Source: Halomonas sp. NO4
Lineage (GTDB): Bacteria; Pseudomonadota; Gammaproteobacteria; Pseudomonadales; Halomonadaceae
Assembly: GCF_010994375.1 (NCBI RefSeq)
Contig: NZ_WHMA01000006.1
Location: forward strand, 62,001 to 126,000
Length of the DNA: 64,000 bases
Reading direction: 5' to 3'
The position numbers and the translations under genes were made by a program. Shown piece by piece: positions 46,255-55,322 of the stretch; within the stretch, counting starts at the first letter, position 1; each line of letters opens with the position of its first letter. The notes below the pieces were generated by a model. The model saw only the letters and a program-made list of their open reading frames with translations. It did not search any database and had not been told where the DNA came from.

Positions 46255-46983
46255 ATGCAAGATGACAACAAGCGCTTCGTGGAGCGCGACCGCAACTGGC
46301 ATCCGCCGGCCTACGCGCCGGGCTACAAGACCACCGTGGCGCGTTCGCCGCGCCAGGCGCTGGTCAGCCTGCAGCACCCCACCATCTCCGAGCGCTCCGG
46401 CCCGGACTTTCGCCACCTGCGCATGGGCCCCCACGACAACGACCTGCTGCTCAACTTTCGCCAGGACTCGAGCCAGGGCCTGCCGGTGGGCGAGCGCATC
46501 ATCATGTTCGGCCGTGTGGTTGACCAGTTCGGCAAGCCGGTGCCCCACACCCTGGTGGAGATGTGGCAGGCCAACGCCGGCGGCCGCTACCGCCACAAGA
46601 ACGACAACTACCTGGCGCCGCTCGACCCCAACTTCGGCGGCGTGGGGCGTTGCCTCACCGACGAGGCGGGCTGGTACCACTTCCGCACCATCAAGCCGGG
46701 CCCCTATCCCTGGCCGAACGACATGAACAGCTGGCGCCCCTCGCACATCCACGTTTCGGTGATGGGGCCGTCGATCTCCACGCGCCTGATCACCCAGATG
46801 TACTTCGAGGGCGACCCGCTGATCCCGCTGTGCCCCATCGTTCACACCATCAACGACCCGGACGCCGTCGAGACCATGATCGGGCGGCTCGATATGGCCC
46901 GCAGCAAGCCCATGGACTGCCTGGCCTACCGCTTCGATCTGGTGGTGCGCGGCGAGCTGCAGACCTATTTTGAAAACCAGTAA
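46255..46983 (+). CDS. pcaH: Protocatechuate 3,4-dioxygenase beta subunit (PcaH)
   Basis: This is the iron-carrying subunit of the intradiol dioxygenase that opens protocatechuate to 3-carboxymuconate. In 242 residues all four Fe(III) ligands are recognisable: Tyr in [12 protein letters not shown], Tyr in GPYPWPND, and two His in [28 protein letters not shown] is the family signature. The ATG at 46255 agrees with family length, while the frame remains open upstream. It is followed 13 bases later by pcaG. Confidence 0.97.
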   Translation: MQDDNKRFVERDRNWHPPAYAPGYKTTVARSPRQALVSLQHPTISERSGPDFRHLRMGPHDNDLLLNFRQDSSQGLPVGERIIMFGRVVDQFGKPVPHTLVEMWQANAGGRYRHKNDNYLAPLDPNFGGVGRCLTDEAGWYHFRTIKPGPYPWPNDMNSWRPSHIHVSVMGPSISTRLITQMYFEGDPLIPLCPIVHTINDPDAVETMIGRLDMARSKPMDCLAYRFDLVVRGELQTYFENQ

Positions 46984-46996
46984 CGGGGGCAACGAG

Positions 46997-47689
46997 ATGA
47001 AACAGCCGAATTCCCAGCCGGCCAGCGAAACGCTGCTGCGCGAGACCGCCTCCCAGACCGCCGGGCCCTACGTGCACATCGGCCTGGCGCTCGCCGCGGC
47101 GGGCAACCCGACCCGCGACGAGGAGATCTGGAACGAGATGGCCAAGCCCGGCGCCGAGGGCGAGCCCATCGAGATCGTCGGCACCGTCATCGACGGCAAC
47201 GGCGACCTGGTGCGCGACGCCTTCCTCGAGGCCTGGCAGGCCGACGCCAACGGCCAGTACCAGCGCGAGTTCGACGTGAAGAAGCCGTTCAACAGCTTCG
47301 GGCGCACCGCCACCACCTTCGACTACGGCAGCGAATGGTCGCTCAAGACCGTCAAGCCCGGCCGCGTGCGGGTCGACGGTACCGACGAGGCGCACGGTGT
47401 CATCGACGACAAGGACTCCGATCTGGCGAGCGCCCGCAGTGCTCTGCTGATGGCGCCGCATATCAACCTGTCGATCTTCGCCCGGGGCATCAACATCCAC
47501 CTGCAGACGCGTCTCTACTTCGAGGACGAGGTCGAGGCGAATGCCGAGTGCCCGGTGCTCTCGCGCATCGAATCGCCGGCGCGCCGCCAGACACTGATCG
47601 CCAAGCGCGAGGAGGTCGACGGCCAGGTGCGCTACCGCTTCGACATCCGTCTGCAGGGCGAGGGCGAGACGGTGTTCTTCGATTTCTGA
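46997..47689 (+). CDS. pcaG: Protocatechuate 3,4-dioxygenase alpha subunit (PcaG)
   Basis: This 230-residue subunit lacks the iron ligands of PcaH but shapes the active site. The TASQTAGPYVHIGLA-like start (ETASQTAGPYVHIGLAL) and DAFLEAWQADANGQY are characteristic. The start at 46997 has GGGGGCAACGAG upstream. It forms pcaHG with the preceding gene. Confidence 0.95.
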   Translation: MKQPNSQPASETLLRETASQTAGPYVHIGLALAAAGNPTRDEEIWNEMAKPGAEGEPIEIVGTVIDGNGDLVRDAFLEAWQADANGQYQREFDVKKPFNSFGRTATTFDYGSEWSLKTVKPGRVRVDGTDEAHGVIDDKDSDLASARSALLMAPHINLSIFARGINIHLQTRLYFEDEVEANAECPVLSRIESPARRQTLIAKREEVDGQVRYRFDIRLQGEGETVFFDF

Positions 47690-47721
47690 CGCCGCGTCTC
47701 GCTCACTGCGCCCAAGCCGCC

Positions 47722-47743
47722 AACGCCGCCCTCGGGCGGCGTT
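47722..47743 (+). terminator. Hairpin after pcaG
   Basis: AACGCCGCCC and GGGCGGCGTT form a 10-bp stem with a two-base loop. No T-run follows, so it is a stabilising stem or Rho-assisted end rather than a proven intrinsic terminator. Confidence 0.4.
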
Positions 47744-47812
47744 CGGCGTTGACGATGACGGCATCGTCACTCACCCCGGGGCACGCCCCGGCAATGCAAT
47801 GAAAAGAGCCCG

Positions 47813-47829
47813 CGTATCGTTTCGATACG
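47813..47829 (+). promoter_or_regulatory. Palindrome CGTATCG-TTT-CGATACG before the BKACE gene
   Basis: This is a perfect inverted repeat with seven-base arms and a three-base centre. It ends 12 bases before the ATG and overlaps the leader just upstream of the AGAGAGG ribosome-binding site. It is a plausible repressor operator or a small leader hairpin. It is not of the GTTCG type. Confidence 0.5.
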
Positions 47830-47841
47830 AAGAGAGGTCAT

Positions 47842-48672
47842 ATGTCCACCCCCTGCATCATCTGTGTCGCCATCACCGGCAGCCTGCCGCGCAAGGAAAA
47901 CAACCCTGCCGTTCCCATCACCATCGAGGAGCAGATCGAGAGCACCCAGGCAGCCTTCGAGGCGGGTGCCACCATCGCCCATTGCCACGTGCGCAATGAC
48001 GATCAGACCCCATCCTCGGACCCGGAGAAGTTCGCCCGGCTGATGGAGGGCCTGAAGAAGCACTGCCCCGGAATGATCATCCAGCTCTCCACCGGCGGGC
48101 GCTCGGGTGCGGGCGAAGCGCGCGGCGGCATGCTCTCCCTCGAGCCCGACATGGCGAGCCTCTCGGTGGGCTCCAACAACTTCCCCAACCGCGTCTACGA
48201 GAACCCGCCGCAGCTGGTGGAGTGGCTCGCCGAGGAGATGCTCAAGTACGACATCAAGCCCGAGATCGAGGCGTTCGACCTCTCGCACATCCACCAGGCG
48301 GTCAGTCTCTCGAAGCAGGGCAAGCTCAAGGCGCCGCTCTACGTGCAGTTCGTGATGGGCGTCCAGAACGCCATGCCGGCGGACAAGCCGACCTTCGACT
48401 TCTATATCGAGACGCTCAAGCGGCTCGCCCCCGAGGCCCAGTGGTGTGGCGCCGGCATCGGCGCCAACCAGCGGCTGCTCAACGAGTGGTCGATCGCCGC
48501 CGGCGGCCACACCCGCACCGGCCTCGAGGACAACGTGCGTCTCGACCGCGACACCCTGGCGCCCTCCAACGCAGCCCTGGTCGAGCGCACCGTGGCGCTG
48601 TGCGAGCAGTACGAGCGGCCGGTGGCCACCTGGCAGCAGGCGCGCGAGATCCTGGGGCTGAAGGCCGGCTGA
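47842..48672 (+). CDS. BKACE-family beta-keto acid cleavage enzyme (DUF849)
   Basis: This 276-residue Zn-dependent TIM barrel belongs to the family of 3-keto-5-aminohexanoate cleavage enzyme. The family condenses a beta-keto acid with acetyl-CoA and splits it into acetoacetate and a new acyl-CoA. Metal ligands His47 and His49 are in TIAHCHVRND. QLSTGGRSGAGEARGGM and GAGIGANQRLLNEWSIAAGGHTR are family motifs. Lying after pcaHG, its likely substrate is beta-ketoadipate or a related keto acid, giving succinyl-CoA plus acetoacetate. That is an inference from context. Confidence 0.88.
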   Translation: MSTPCIICVAITGSLPRKENNPAVPITIEEQIESTQAAFEAGATIAHCHVRNDDQTPSSDPEKFARLMEGLKKHCPGMIIQLSTGGRSGAGEARGGMLSLEPDMASLSVGSNNFPNRVYENPPQLVEWLAEEMLKYDIKPEIEAFDLSHIHQAVSLSKQGKLKAPLYVQFVMGVQNAMPADKPTFDFYIETLKRLAPEAQWCGAGIGANQRLLNEWSIAAGGHTRTGLEDNVRLDRDTLAPSNAALVERTVALCEQYERPVATWQQAREILGLKAG

Positions 48673-48778
48673 GGGGCGAGGCCCGCTCGGGCCAGGCCTC
48701 CCCGGCGGACTGCTCCCGCTGACTCTCCGGCTGGCTTGCCGGCGGGCGAGCGTTGCCGTTCGGTGCAGCGTCTCCGCG

Positions 48779-49681
48779 CTACGGATAGCGCCCGCTGCGG
48801 CGGTTCTCCACCAGCACTTCGAGAATGGCGTTGGCGTCCCGCATCAGCGGCGAGGGCGTCTCGCCGCGGCGGCGGCTGCACAGCACCGGCGAGGTGATCG
48901 ACTTGTCGGCGAGATAGACGTAGACGATGCCGTCGCGCTTGACCCGCATGACCTGCTCGGGCACCAGGGTAATGCCGATCTCCGAGGCGACCAGGCCCAG
49001 CGCGGTCTGCAGCTCGTTGGCTTCCTGCACCACCTCGACCTTGAGGCCGTGGCGGCGAAACAGCCCCAGGGTCATGTCGGCGAGGCTGGGGCGCGGCTTG
49101 GCGGGAAACAGGATCAGCGGATAGCGAGCCAGCGCCTCCAGGCTGGGCTCGGAGCCTTCCAGCGGGTGGCCGGCGGGCAGGGCGGCCATCAGCGGCTCGT
49201 CGAACAGCGCCTCCTGCTCCACGTCCGGGTCGTCGATGCGCAGGCGACCGAAGCCCAGGTCGATGCGCCCCGCCTTGAGCGCCTGGATCTGCTGCACCGT
49301 GGTCAACTCGGCCAGGGTCAGCTCGACATTATCCTTTTGTCGTAACTCGCGCACCAACAGCGGCAGCTGGCCGTAGAACACCGACGGCACGAAGCCGATG
49401 CCGAACAGCACGCGCTGGCTGCGGGCCATCCGGCGTGTCGCCTCGAGGGTGGCGTCCACCTTCTCCAGTATCTGCAGGGCATGCTGATGGAAGAACTGGC
49501 CGGTGGCCGTCAGGCGCAGGCCGCGCGGGCCGCGCGCGAACAGTCCGGATCCCACCTCCTGTTCCAACTGCTTGATCTGCCGGGACAAGGGCGGCTGAGA
49601 CATGTGCAGTCGCTCGGCCGCGCCGGTGAGGTTGAGCTCCTCGGCAACGACACAGAAGTACCGCAGGTGGCGCAGCTCCAT
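48779..49681 (-). CDS. catR: LysR-type regulator, CatR/CatM/BenM-like
   Basis: This 300-residue LysR regulator has the N-terminus MELRHLRYFCVVAEELNLTGAA and the MSQPPLSRQIKQLEQEVG recognition region typical of CatR/BenM, which respond to cis,cis-muconate (and benzoate for BenM). It diverges from catB. Its ATG is preceded by AGGAGGT, which is itself within an ATAC-N7-GTAT operator, suggesting autorepression at the ribosome-binding-site region. It presumably activates catBCA-benABCDE. Confidence 0.88.
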   Translation of the reverse strand: MELRHLRYFCVVAEELNLTGAAERLHMSQPPLSRQIKQLEQEVGSGLFARGPRGLRLTATGQFFHQHALQILEKVDATLEATRRMARSQRVLFGIGFVPSVFYGQLPLLVRELRQKDNVELTLAELTTVQQIQALKAGRIDLGFGRLRIDDPDVEQEALFDEPLMAALPAGHPLEGSEPSLEALARYPLILFPAKPRPSLADMTLGLFRRHGLKVEVVQEANELQTALGLVASEIGITLVPEQVMRVKRDGIVYVYLADKSITSPVLCSRRRGETPSPLMRDANAILEVLVENRRSGRYP

Positions 49682-49682
49682 G

Positions 49683-49697
49683 ATACCTCCTGAGTAT
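49683..49697. promoter_or_regulatory. CatM/BenM-type operator ATAC-N7-GTAT
   Basis: ATACCTCCTGAGTAT matches exactly the ATAC-N7-GTAT consensus of CatM/BenM sites. It starts one base from the LysR start codon and encloses its AGGAGG ribosome-binding site, about 90 bases before catB. Confidence 0.55.
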
Positions 49698-49785
49698 GGC
49701 TGGGCACCTAAACAATATTGGTTCCCTGTTCCGGCGGCAATCACACTGCCACGCAATCACCGCATTGCCGGAATTGGGAGCCGCC

Positions 49786-50904
49786 ATGTCACCCGTGATC
49801 GACACCATCGAGACCCTCTTGGTCGACCTGCCGACCATCCGCCCCCACCAGCTCTCCATGACCACCATGGCCTGCCAGACGATGGTCATCGTGCGCCTGC
49901 GCGACAGCGACGGCATTGAGGGCCTGGGCGAAGGAACCACCATCGGGGGGCTGGCCTACGGGCCGGAGAGCCCCGAGAGCATCAAGCGCAACATCGACAC
50001 CTACCTCGCACCGCTGCTGATCGGCCAGCCCGCCGACAACCTCAACGTGCTGCGCGCCCGCCTGGCGCGTCACGCCCGCGGCAACAGCATCGCCAAGTCG
50101 GCACTGGAGACCGCGCTGCTGGATGCCCAGGGCAAGCGCCTGGGGCGCAGCGTGGCCGAGCTGCTGGGTGGCGCCCGCCAGACCCACCTGCCGGTGCTCT
50201 GGACCCTGGCCAGCGGCGATACCGCCAAGGACATCGACGAGGCCTGCCAGCGCCTGAAGCAGCGCCGCCACGGCGACTTCAAGCTCAAGATCGGCGCCAA
50301 CCCGGTGGAGGCCGACGTGCGCCACGTGGCGGCGATCAAGGAAGCGCTGGGCGACCGCGCCGGCGTGCGGGTCGACCTCAACCAGGCCTGGAACGAGGCT
50401 ACTGCCGTGCGCGGCATCGCCGCCCTGCAGGACGCCGGCATCGAGCTGATCGAGCAGCCCATCCCGGCACGCGAGCACGCCGGCCTGATCCGCCTGGCCA
50501 ACCGCTTCCGGGTGCCGATGCTCGCCGACGAGGCCGTGCAGGATGCCCGCGACGGCCTCGACCTGGCGGTCGGCGGCTTCAGCGGCGCCTTCGCCCTGAA
50601 GATCGCCAAGTCCGGCGGTCTGCAGGGCGTGCTGGAGCTGGCCCACCTGGCCCAGACGGCCGGCATCGGCCTCTACGGCGGCACCCTGCTCGAGGGAACC
50701 ATCGGCACCGCTGCCTCGCTGCACGCCTGGGCGACCCTGCCCGAGCTCGCCTGGGGCACCGAGATGTTCGGCCCGCTGCTGCTCAAGGACGACATCGTCG
50801 CCGAGCCGCTCGCCTACCGCGACTTCGGCGTCGCGCTGCCCACGGGGCCCGGGCTCGGCATCGCCTTGGATGAAGACAAGCTCGCTCACTACGCGCGCCG
50901 CTGA
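49786..50904 (+). CDS. catB: Muconate cycloisomerase (CatB)
   Basis: CatB converts cis,cis-muconate to muconolactone. This 372-residue enolase-superfamily protein has the catalytic KLKIGANP (K-x-K), metal ligands in RVDLNQAW, IEQPIP and LADEAVQD, and ALKIAKSGG. The start at 49786 has GGGAG upstream and matches family N-termini. It is the first gene of catBCA, divergent from the LysR gene. Confidence 0.96.
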   Translation: MSPVIDTIETLLVDLPTIRPHQLSMTTMACQTMVIVRLRDSDGIEGLGEGTTIGGLAYGPESPESIKRNIDTYLAPLLIGQPADNLNVLRARLARHARGNSIAKSALETALLDAQGKRLGRSVAELLGGARQTHLPVLWTLASGDTAKDIDEACQRLKQRRHGDFKLKIGANPVEADVRHVAAIKEALGDRAGVRVDLNQAWNEATAVRGIAALQDAGIELIEQPIPAREHAGLIRLANRFRVPMLADEAVQDARDGLDLAVGGFSGAFALKIAKSGGLQGVLELAHLAQTAGIGLYGGTLLEGTIGTAASLHAWATLPELAWGTEMFGPLLLKDDIVAEPLAYRDFGVALPTGPGLGIALDEDKLAHYARR

Positions 50905-50941
50905 GCGGCCGAGCCCCGACACCCCAGCAAAGGAGACCCCC

Positions 50942-51232
50942 ATGCTGTTTCAGGTGGAAATGACCGTGAAGTTGCCCCCGGAGATGCCGGCCGAACAGGC
51001 CGCCGAGATCAAGGCCCGGGAGAAGGAGTACGCCCAGGAGCTGCAGCGCGCCGGCAAGTGGCGCCACCTGTGGCGGGTCGCCGGCAGCTACGCCAACGTC
51101 AGCATCTTCGACGTCGAGGACAACGCCGAGCTGCAGGAGGTCGTCGCGGGCCTGCCGCTCTTTTCCTACATGGCGATCAGCGTCACGCCGCTGTGCCGCC
51201 ATCCGTCCTCCATCCGCGAGGGCGATTCCTGA
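50942..51232 (+). CDS. catC: Muconolactone delta-isomerase (CatC)
   Basis: This 96-residue small decameric isomerase forms 3-oxoadipate enol-lactone. MLFQVEMTVKLPPEMP, the ending LPLFSYMAISVTPLCRHPSSI, and the catalytic acidic residue region AEIKAREKEYAQELQ are diagnostic. AAAGGAG precedes the ATG. Its product joins the protocatechuate branch at the PcaD step. Confidence 0.96.
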   Translation: MLFQVEMTVKLPPEMPAEQAAEIKAREKEYAQELQRAGKWRHLWRVAGSYANVSIFDVEDNAELQEVVAGLPLFSYMAISVTPLCRHPSSIREGDS

Positions 51233-51298
51233 GTCACGGATGAAGCACGCCAGTGCCCGTCACCGACGGGCGTGATGACAACAACCGAGGACAACACC

Positions 51299-52273
51299 AT
51301 GACCGTGAAGATATTCGATACCCCCGAAGTGCAGGATTTCCTGAACAGCGTCGCCGGCTTTGATCAGACAGGCGGCAACGAGCGCGCCAAGCGGATCATG
51401 CATCGCCTGCTCTCCGACCTGTTCAAGCTGATCGACGACTTCGACGTCACCCCCGAGGAGTACTGGTCCACCGTCAGCCTGCTCAACGCCCTGGGCGGCC
51501 AGACCCAGTTCGGCCTGCTCTCGCCGGGCCTGGGCTTCGACCACTTCCTCGACATGCGCCAGGACGCCATCGATGCCGAGGCCAAGCGCGTAGGCGGCAC
51601 CCCGCGCACCATCGAGGGGCCGCTCTACGTGGCCGGCGCCCCGGTCGCCGAGGGCTTTGCACGCATGGACGACGGCCAGGACCCGGACGGCGAGACCATG
51701 TGGCTGACCGGCCAGGTGCGCGACGTCGACGGCAACCCCGTCGCCGGTGCCAGGGTGGAGATCTGGCACGCCGACTCCAAGGGCGGCTACTCCTTCTTCG
51801 ACCCGTCGCAGTCCGACTACAACCTGCGCCGCACCATCGTCACCGATAGCGAGGGCTGCTACACCGCGCGCAGCATCATCCCCTCCGGCTACGGGGTGCC
51901 GGAAGGCGCGCCCACCGACCAGGTGCTCAAGGCCCTGGGCCGCCACGGCGAGCGTCCGGCGCACATTCACTACTTCATCTCCGCACCGGGCCACCAGCAT
52001 CTGACCACCCAGATCAACCTGGCCGGCGACCCCTACACCTTTGATGACTTCGCCTTCGCTACCCGTGAGGAGCTGGTGGTGCCGGCACAGCGCATCGAGG
52101 ACGCCGACGAGATCGCCCGGCGCGAGCTGGACGGACCCTTCGCCGAGGTGGTGTTCGACGTCGAGCTGGCCCGAACCGACGCACCCGAGCTGCAGGTGCG
52201 CCACAAGCGCCCCCGCGCCAAGGATGACGAGCAGGATCAGGCCAGCCAGCTGGCCGGTACCGCTCAGGTCTAA
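51299..52273 (+). CDS. catA: Catechol 1,2-dioxygenase (CatA)
   Basis: This 324-residue Fe(III) intradiol dioxygenase opens catechol to cis,cis-muconate. Iron ligands are Tyr in SDYNLRRTIV, Tyr in PSGYGVPEGAPTDQ, and the two His in RPAHIHYFIS. VEIWHADSKGGYSFFD is the family signature, and the helical N-terminal dimer/lipid-binding domain is present. GAGGA lies upstream. It is slightly longer than the usual 310 residues because of an acidic C-terminal tail. Confidence 0.97.
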   Translation: MTVKIFDTPEVQDFLNSVAGFDQTGGNERAKRIMHRLLSDLFKLIDDFDVTPEEYWSTVSLLNALGGQTQFGLLSPGLGFDHFLDMRQDAIDAEAKRVGGTPRTIEGPLYVAGAPVAEGFARMDDGQDPDGETMWLTGQVRDVDGNPVAGARVEIWHADSKGGYSFFDPSQSDYNLRRTIVTDSEGCYTARSIIPSGYGVPEGAPTDQVLKALGRHGERPAHIHYFISAPGHQHLTTQINLAGDPYTFDDFAFATREELVVPAQRIEDADEIARRELDGPFAEVVFDVELARTDAPELQVRHKRPRAKDDEQDQASQLAGTAQV

Positions 52274-52293
52274 TCCGGGACTGTCCCTGACCG

Positions 52294-52320
52294 CCGGCGG
52301 CTCGCGGGGCGAGCCGCCGG
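52294..52320 (+). other. 11-bp hairpin between catA and benA
   Basis: CCGGCGGCTCG and CGAGCCGCCGG form a perfect 11-bp stem with a five-base loop (CGGGG). No T-run follows. In the middle of one operon it may set mRNA stability or partial readthrough between cat and ben genes. Confidence 0.6.
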
Positions 52321-52348
52321 ACACAACAAGATTGCGAGGAGCCTGACC

Positions 52349-53728
52349 ATGACTACCCAACTTGATCGACTCGAAAAGCGTGTCCGCGGTGCCGTCGTCG
52401 ACGACCCCGAGACCGGCATCTTCCGCTGCCATCGCAGCATGTTCACCGACCGCGACTTCTTCGAACTCGAGATGAAGCACATCTTCGAGGGCAACTGGCT
52501 GTTCCTGGGCCACGAGAGCCAGGTCGCCGAGCCGGGCGACTACATGACCGCGACCATGGGCCGCCAGCCGGTGGTGATCACCCGCGACAAGGCCGGCGAG
52601 CTGCACGGCCTGATCAATGCCTGTGCCCACCGCGGCGCTACCCTGTGCCGGCGCAAGCGCGGCAACAAGGGCACTTTTACCTGCCCCTTCCACGGCTGGA
52701 CCTTCAAGAACGACGGCAAGCTGCTGAAGGCCAAGAACGAGAAGAACGGCGCCTATCCGGAGGGCTTCAAGCAGGAGGGCTCCCATGACCTCAAGCGCCT
52801 GCCGCGTTTCGAGAACTACAAGGGCTTCCTGTTCGGCAGTCTGAGCGATGACGTCGCCCCGCTCGAGGAGCACCTGGGCGAGACCACCAAGATCATCGAC
52901 AACATCGTCGACCAGGCGCCGCAAGGCCTGGAGATCCTGCGCGGCACCTCGTCGTACACCTTCACCGGCAACTGGAAGCTGCAGGCCGAGAACGGCGCCG
53001 ACGGCTACCACGTCAGCACCGTGCACTGGAATTACGCCTCCACCATGGAGCGGCGCAACTACGATGCCGGCGGTACCCAGGCGGTGGATGCCGACGGCTG
53101 GTCGAAGAGCATGGGCGGCTTCTATTCCTTCGAGAACGGCCACATGCTGCTGTGGACCCGCCTGCTCAACCCCGAGGTGCGTCCCGTCTACCAGCAGAAG
53201 GCGTGGCTCGAGCAGGAGCTCGGCGAGGCGCGGGCCGATTCCATCGTCAACCAGACCCGTAACCTCTGCCTCTACCCCAACGTCTACCTGATGGACCAGT
53301 TCTCCACCCAGATCCGCGTGCTGCGGCCCATTGATGTGGATAAGACAGAGGTCACCATCTACTGCTTCGCGCCCAAGGGCGAGTCCGCGGAGAATCGGCG
53401 GGTGCGCATCCGCCAGTACGAGGACTTCTTCAACGTCTCCGGCATGGGCACGCCGGACGATCTGGAGGAGTTTCGCGCCTGCCAGGAGGGCTATAACGGT
53501 CAGCTTGCCGAGTGGAACGACCTCTCGCGCGGCGCCAAGCAGTGGATCGAGGGTGCCGACGACAACGCCAAGCAGATCGACATGAAGCCGCGCTTGAGCG
53601 GGGCCTCTCCCGAGGACGAGGGCCTCTATGTGCTGCACCACCAGCACTGGGTCGAGGAGATGCAGCGCGCCATCGACAAGGAACGCAGCCGGTTTATCCC
53701 AACTGAGCCCGCCACCCAGTCCGCGTAA
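52349..53728 (+). CDS. benA: Benzoate 1,2-dioxygenase large subunit (BenA)
   Basis: BenA is the catalytic alpha subunit that adds O2 to benzoate to give the cis-diol carboxylate. The 459 residues show a Rieske [2Fe-2S] motif [19 protein letters not shown] with C-x-H and CPFHGW, and a mononuclear iron site in [22 protein letters not shown] lies upstream of the ATG. It is the first of benABCDE, directly after catA. Confidence 0.97.
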   Translation: MTTQLDRLEKRVRGAVVDDPETGIFRCHRSMFTDRDFFELEMKHIFEGNWLFLGHESQVAEPGDYMTATMGRQPVVITRDKAGELHGLINACAHRGATLCRRKRGNKGTFTCPFHGWTFKNDGKLLKAKNEKNGAYPEGFKQEGSHDLKRLPRFENYKGFLFGSLSDDVAPLEEHLGETTKIIDNIVDQAPQGLEILRGTSSYTFTGNWKLQAENGADGYHVSTVHWNYASTMERRNYDAGGTQAVDADGWSKSMGGFYSFENGHMLLWTRLLNPEVRPVYQQKAWLEQELGEARADSIVNQTRNLCLYPNVYLMDQFSTQIRVLRPIDVDKTEVTIYCFAPKGESAENRRVRIRQYEDFFNVSGMGTPDDLEEFRACQEGYNGQLAEWNDLSRGAKQWIEGADDNAKQIDMKPRLSGASPEDEGLYVLHHQHWVEEMQRAIDKERSRFIPTEPATQSA

Positions 53729-53759
53729 GCCCGCCACGACCTGACAAGGGAGAACAACC

Positions 53760-54248
53760 ATGCACATCAGCCATTCGGATATCCAGGCCTTCCTCTACCG
53801 CGAGGCGCGCCTGCTCGACGACCGCCAGTGGGACGACTGGCTCGCGTGCTACAGCAAGGAGGCGCTGTTCTGGATGCCGGCCTGGGACGACGACGACCGG
53901 CTGACTCAGGATCCCGAGTCCGAGATCTCGCTGATCTACTACCCCAACCGCGAGGGGCTCGAGGACCGGGTCTACCGGATCAAGACCGAGCGCAGCGGGG
54001 CGAGCACGCCGGAGCCGCGCACCACTCACCAGATCAGCAACATCGAAGTGCTCTCCCAGGAAGGTGACCAGGTGGCGCTGCGCTTCAACTGGCACACCCT
54101 GAGCCACCGCTACAAGAAGACCGACAGCTACTTCGGCACCGCCTTCTACACCCTCGACGTGTCGGGCGAGGCGCCGCTGATCACCAGAAAAGTCGTGCAA
54201 CTCAACAACGACTACATCCACCAGGTCATCGACGTCTACCACGTCTGA
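53760..54248 (+). CDS. benB: Benzoate 1,2-dioxygenase small subunit (BenB)
   Basis: This 162-residue beta subunit has the cystatin/SnoaL-like fold. The QAFLYREARLLDDRQWDDWLA start and YPNREGLEDRVYRIKTERS are characteristic of ring-hydroxylating dioxygenase beta subunits acting on benzoate or toluate. It forms the alpha3beta3 complex with BenA. AAGGGAGA lies before the ATG. Confidence 0.96.
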   Translation: MHISHSDIQAFLYREARLLDDRQWDDWLACYSKEALFWMPAWDDDDRLTQDPESEISLIYYPNREGLEDRVYRIKTERSGASTPEPRTTHQISNIEVLSQEGDQVALRFNWHTLSHRYKKTDSYFGTAFYTLDVSGEAPLITRKVVQLNNDYIHQVIDVYHV

Positions 54249-54272
54249 TCCGGTGCGGGAGGAGATTCGATC

Positions 54273-55322
54273 ATGAGCTATACCATTGCGCTCAACTTCG
54301 AGGACGGGGTGACCCGCTTCATCGGCTGCAAGGAGGGCGAGACCGTCCTCGACGCCGCCTACCGCCAGAAAGTCAATCTGCCGATGGACTGCTCCGACGG
54401 CGTCTGCGGCACCTGCAAGGGGCGCTGCGAGCAGGGGGCGTTCGATCTGGGGGACGAGTACATCGACGAGGCGCTCTCCGACGAAGAGGCCGCCGAGGGG
54501 CAGGTGCTCACCTGCCAGATGGTGCCCGCCTCGGACTGCGTCATCCAGGTGCCGGTGGCCTCGACCCTGTGCAAGACCGCAGTGGGCCAGGTCGAGGGCA
54601 CGGTGGCCGCGGTCGAGTCGCTCTCCGAGGACAGCATCGAGCTGACCATCGACCTGGACGACGGCGCCGAGCTGGCCTTCCTGCCCGGCCAGTACATCCA
54701 TATCACGGTGCCGGGCACCGGGGAGCACCGCTCCTACTCCTTCAGCTCCAGGCCGGGCGAGTCACGGGTCACCTTCCTGATCCGCAACGTGCCGAATGGG
54801 GTGATGAGCGGCTATCTCACCGAGCGGGCCGCTGTGGGGGATCGCCTGACCCTGACCGGCCCGCTGGGCAGCTTCTATCTGCGCGAGATCACCCGCCCGG
54901 TGCTGATGCTGGCCGGTGGCACGGGCCTGGCGCCCTTCCTCGCCATGCTCGAGCAGCTGGCCCGGAAGCGCGAAGAAGGGCAGGGCGGTGAGGCGCCGAT
55001 CCACTTGATCTACGGGGTGAACCAGGACGACCACCTGGTCAAGACCGAGGCGCTGGATGCCTTGACCGAGCAGCTGCCGACCTTTACCTATTCCACCGTG
55101 GTGGTGGACGAGGCGAGCGACCACCCGCGCAAGGGCTACGTGACCCACCACATGGACGCCGAGGTGCTGCACGACGGCGATGTCGACGTCTACCTGTGCG
55201 GGCCGCCGCCCATGGTCGACGCCGTGCTCAAGCACTTCGATGCCCAGGGTATCGTGCCCCAGAGCTTCCACTACGAGAAGTTCACCCCCAACCAGGTCGC
55301 GGTGGCCGAGGAGGTGGCATGA
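54273..55322 (+). CDS. benC: Benzoate dioxygenase reductase (BenC)
   Basis: This 349-residue electron-transfer component moves electrons from NADH to BenA. An N-terminal plant-type [2Fe-2S] domain has CSDGVCGTCKGRC plus Cys in VLTCQM. An FAD domain (RSYSFSSRPGE) and an NAD domain (LAGGTGLAPFLAML) follow. The stop overlaps the benD start by four bases. GGGAGGAG precedes the ATG. Confidence 0.96.
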   Translation: MSYTIALNFEDGVTRFIGCKEGETVLDAAYRQKVNLPMDCSDGVCGTCKGRCEQGAFDLGDEYIDEALSDEEAAEGQVLTCQMVPASDCVIQVPVASTLCKTAVGQVEGTVAAVESLSEDSIELTIDLDDGAELAFLPGQYIHITVPGTGEHRSYSFSSRPGESRVTFLIRNVPNGVMSGYLTERAAVGDRLTLTGPLGSFYLREITRPVLMLAGGTGLAPFLAMLEQLARKREEGQGGEAPIHLIYGVNQDDHLVKTEALDALTEQLPTFTYSTVVVDEASDHPRKGYVTHHMDAEVLHDGDVDVYLCGPPPMVDAVLKHFDAQGIVPQSFHYEKFTPNQVAVAEEVA

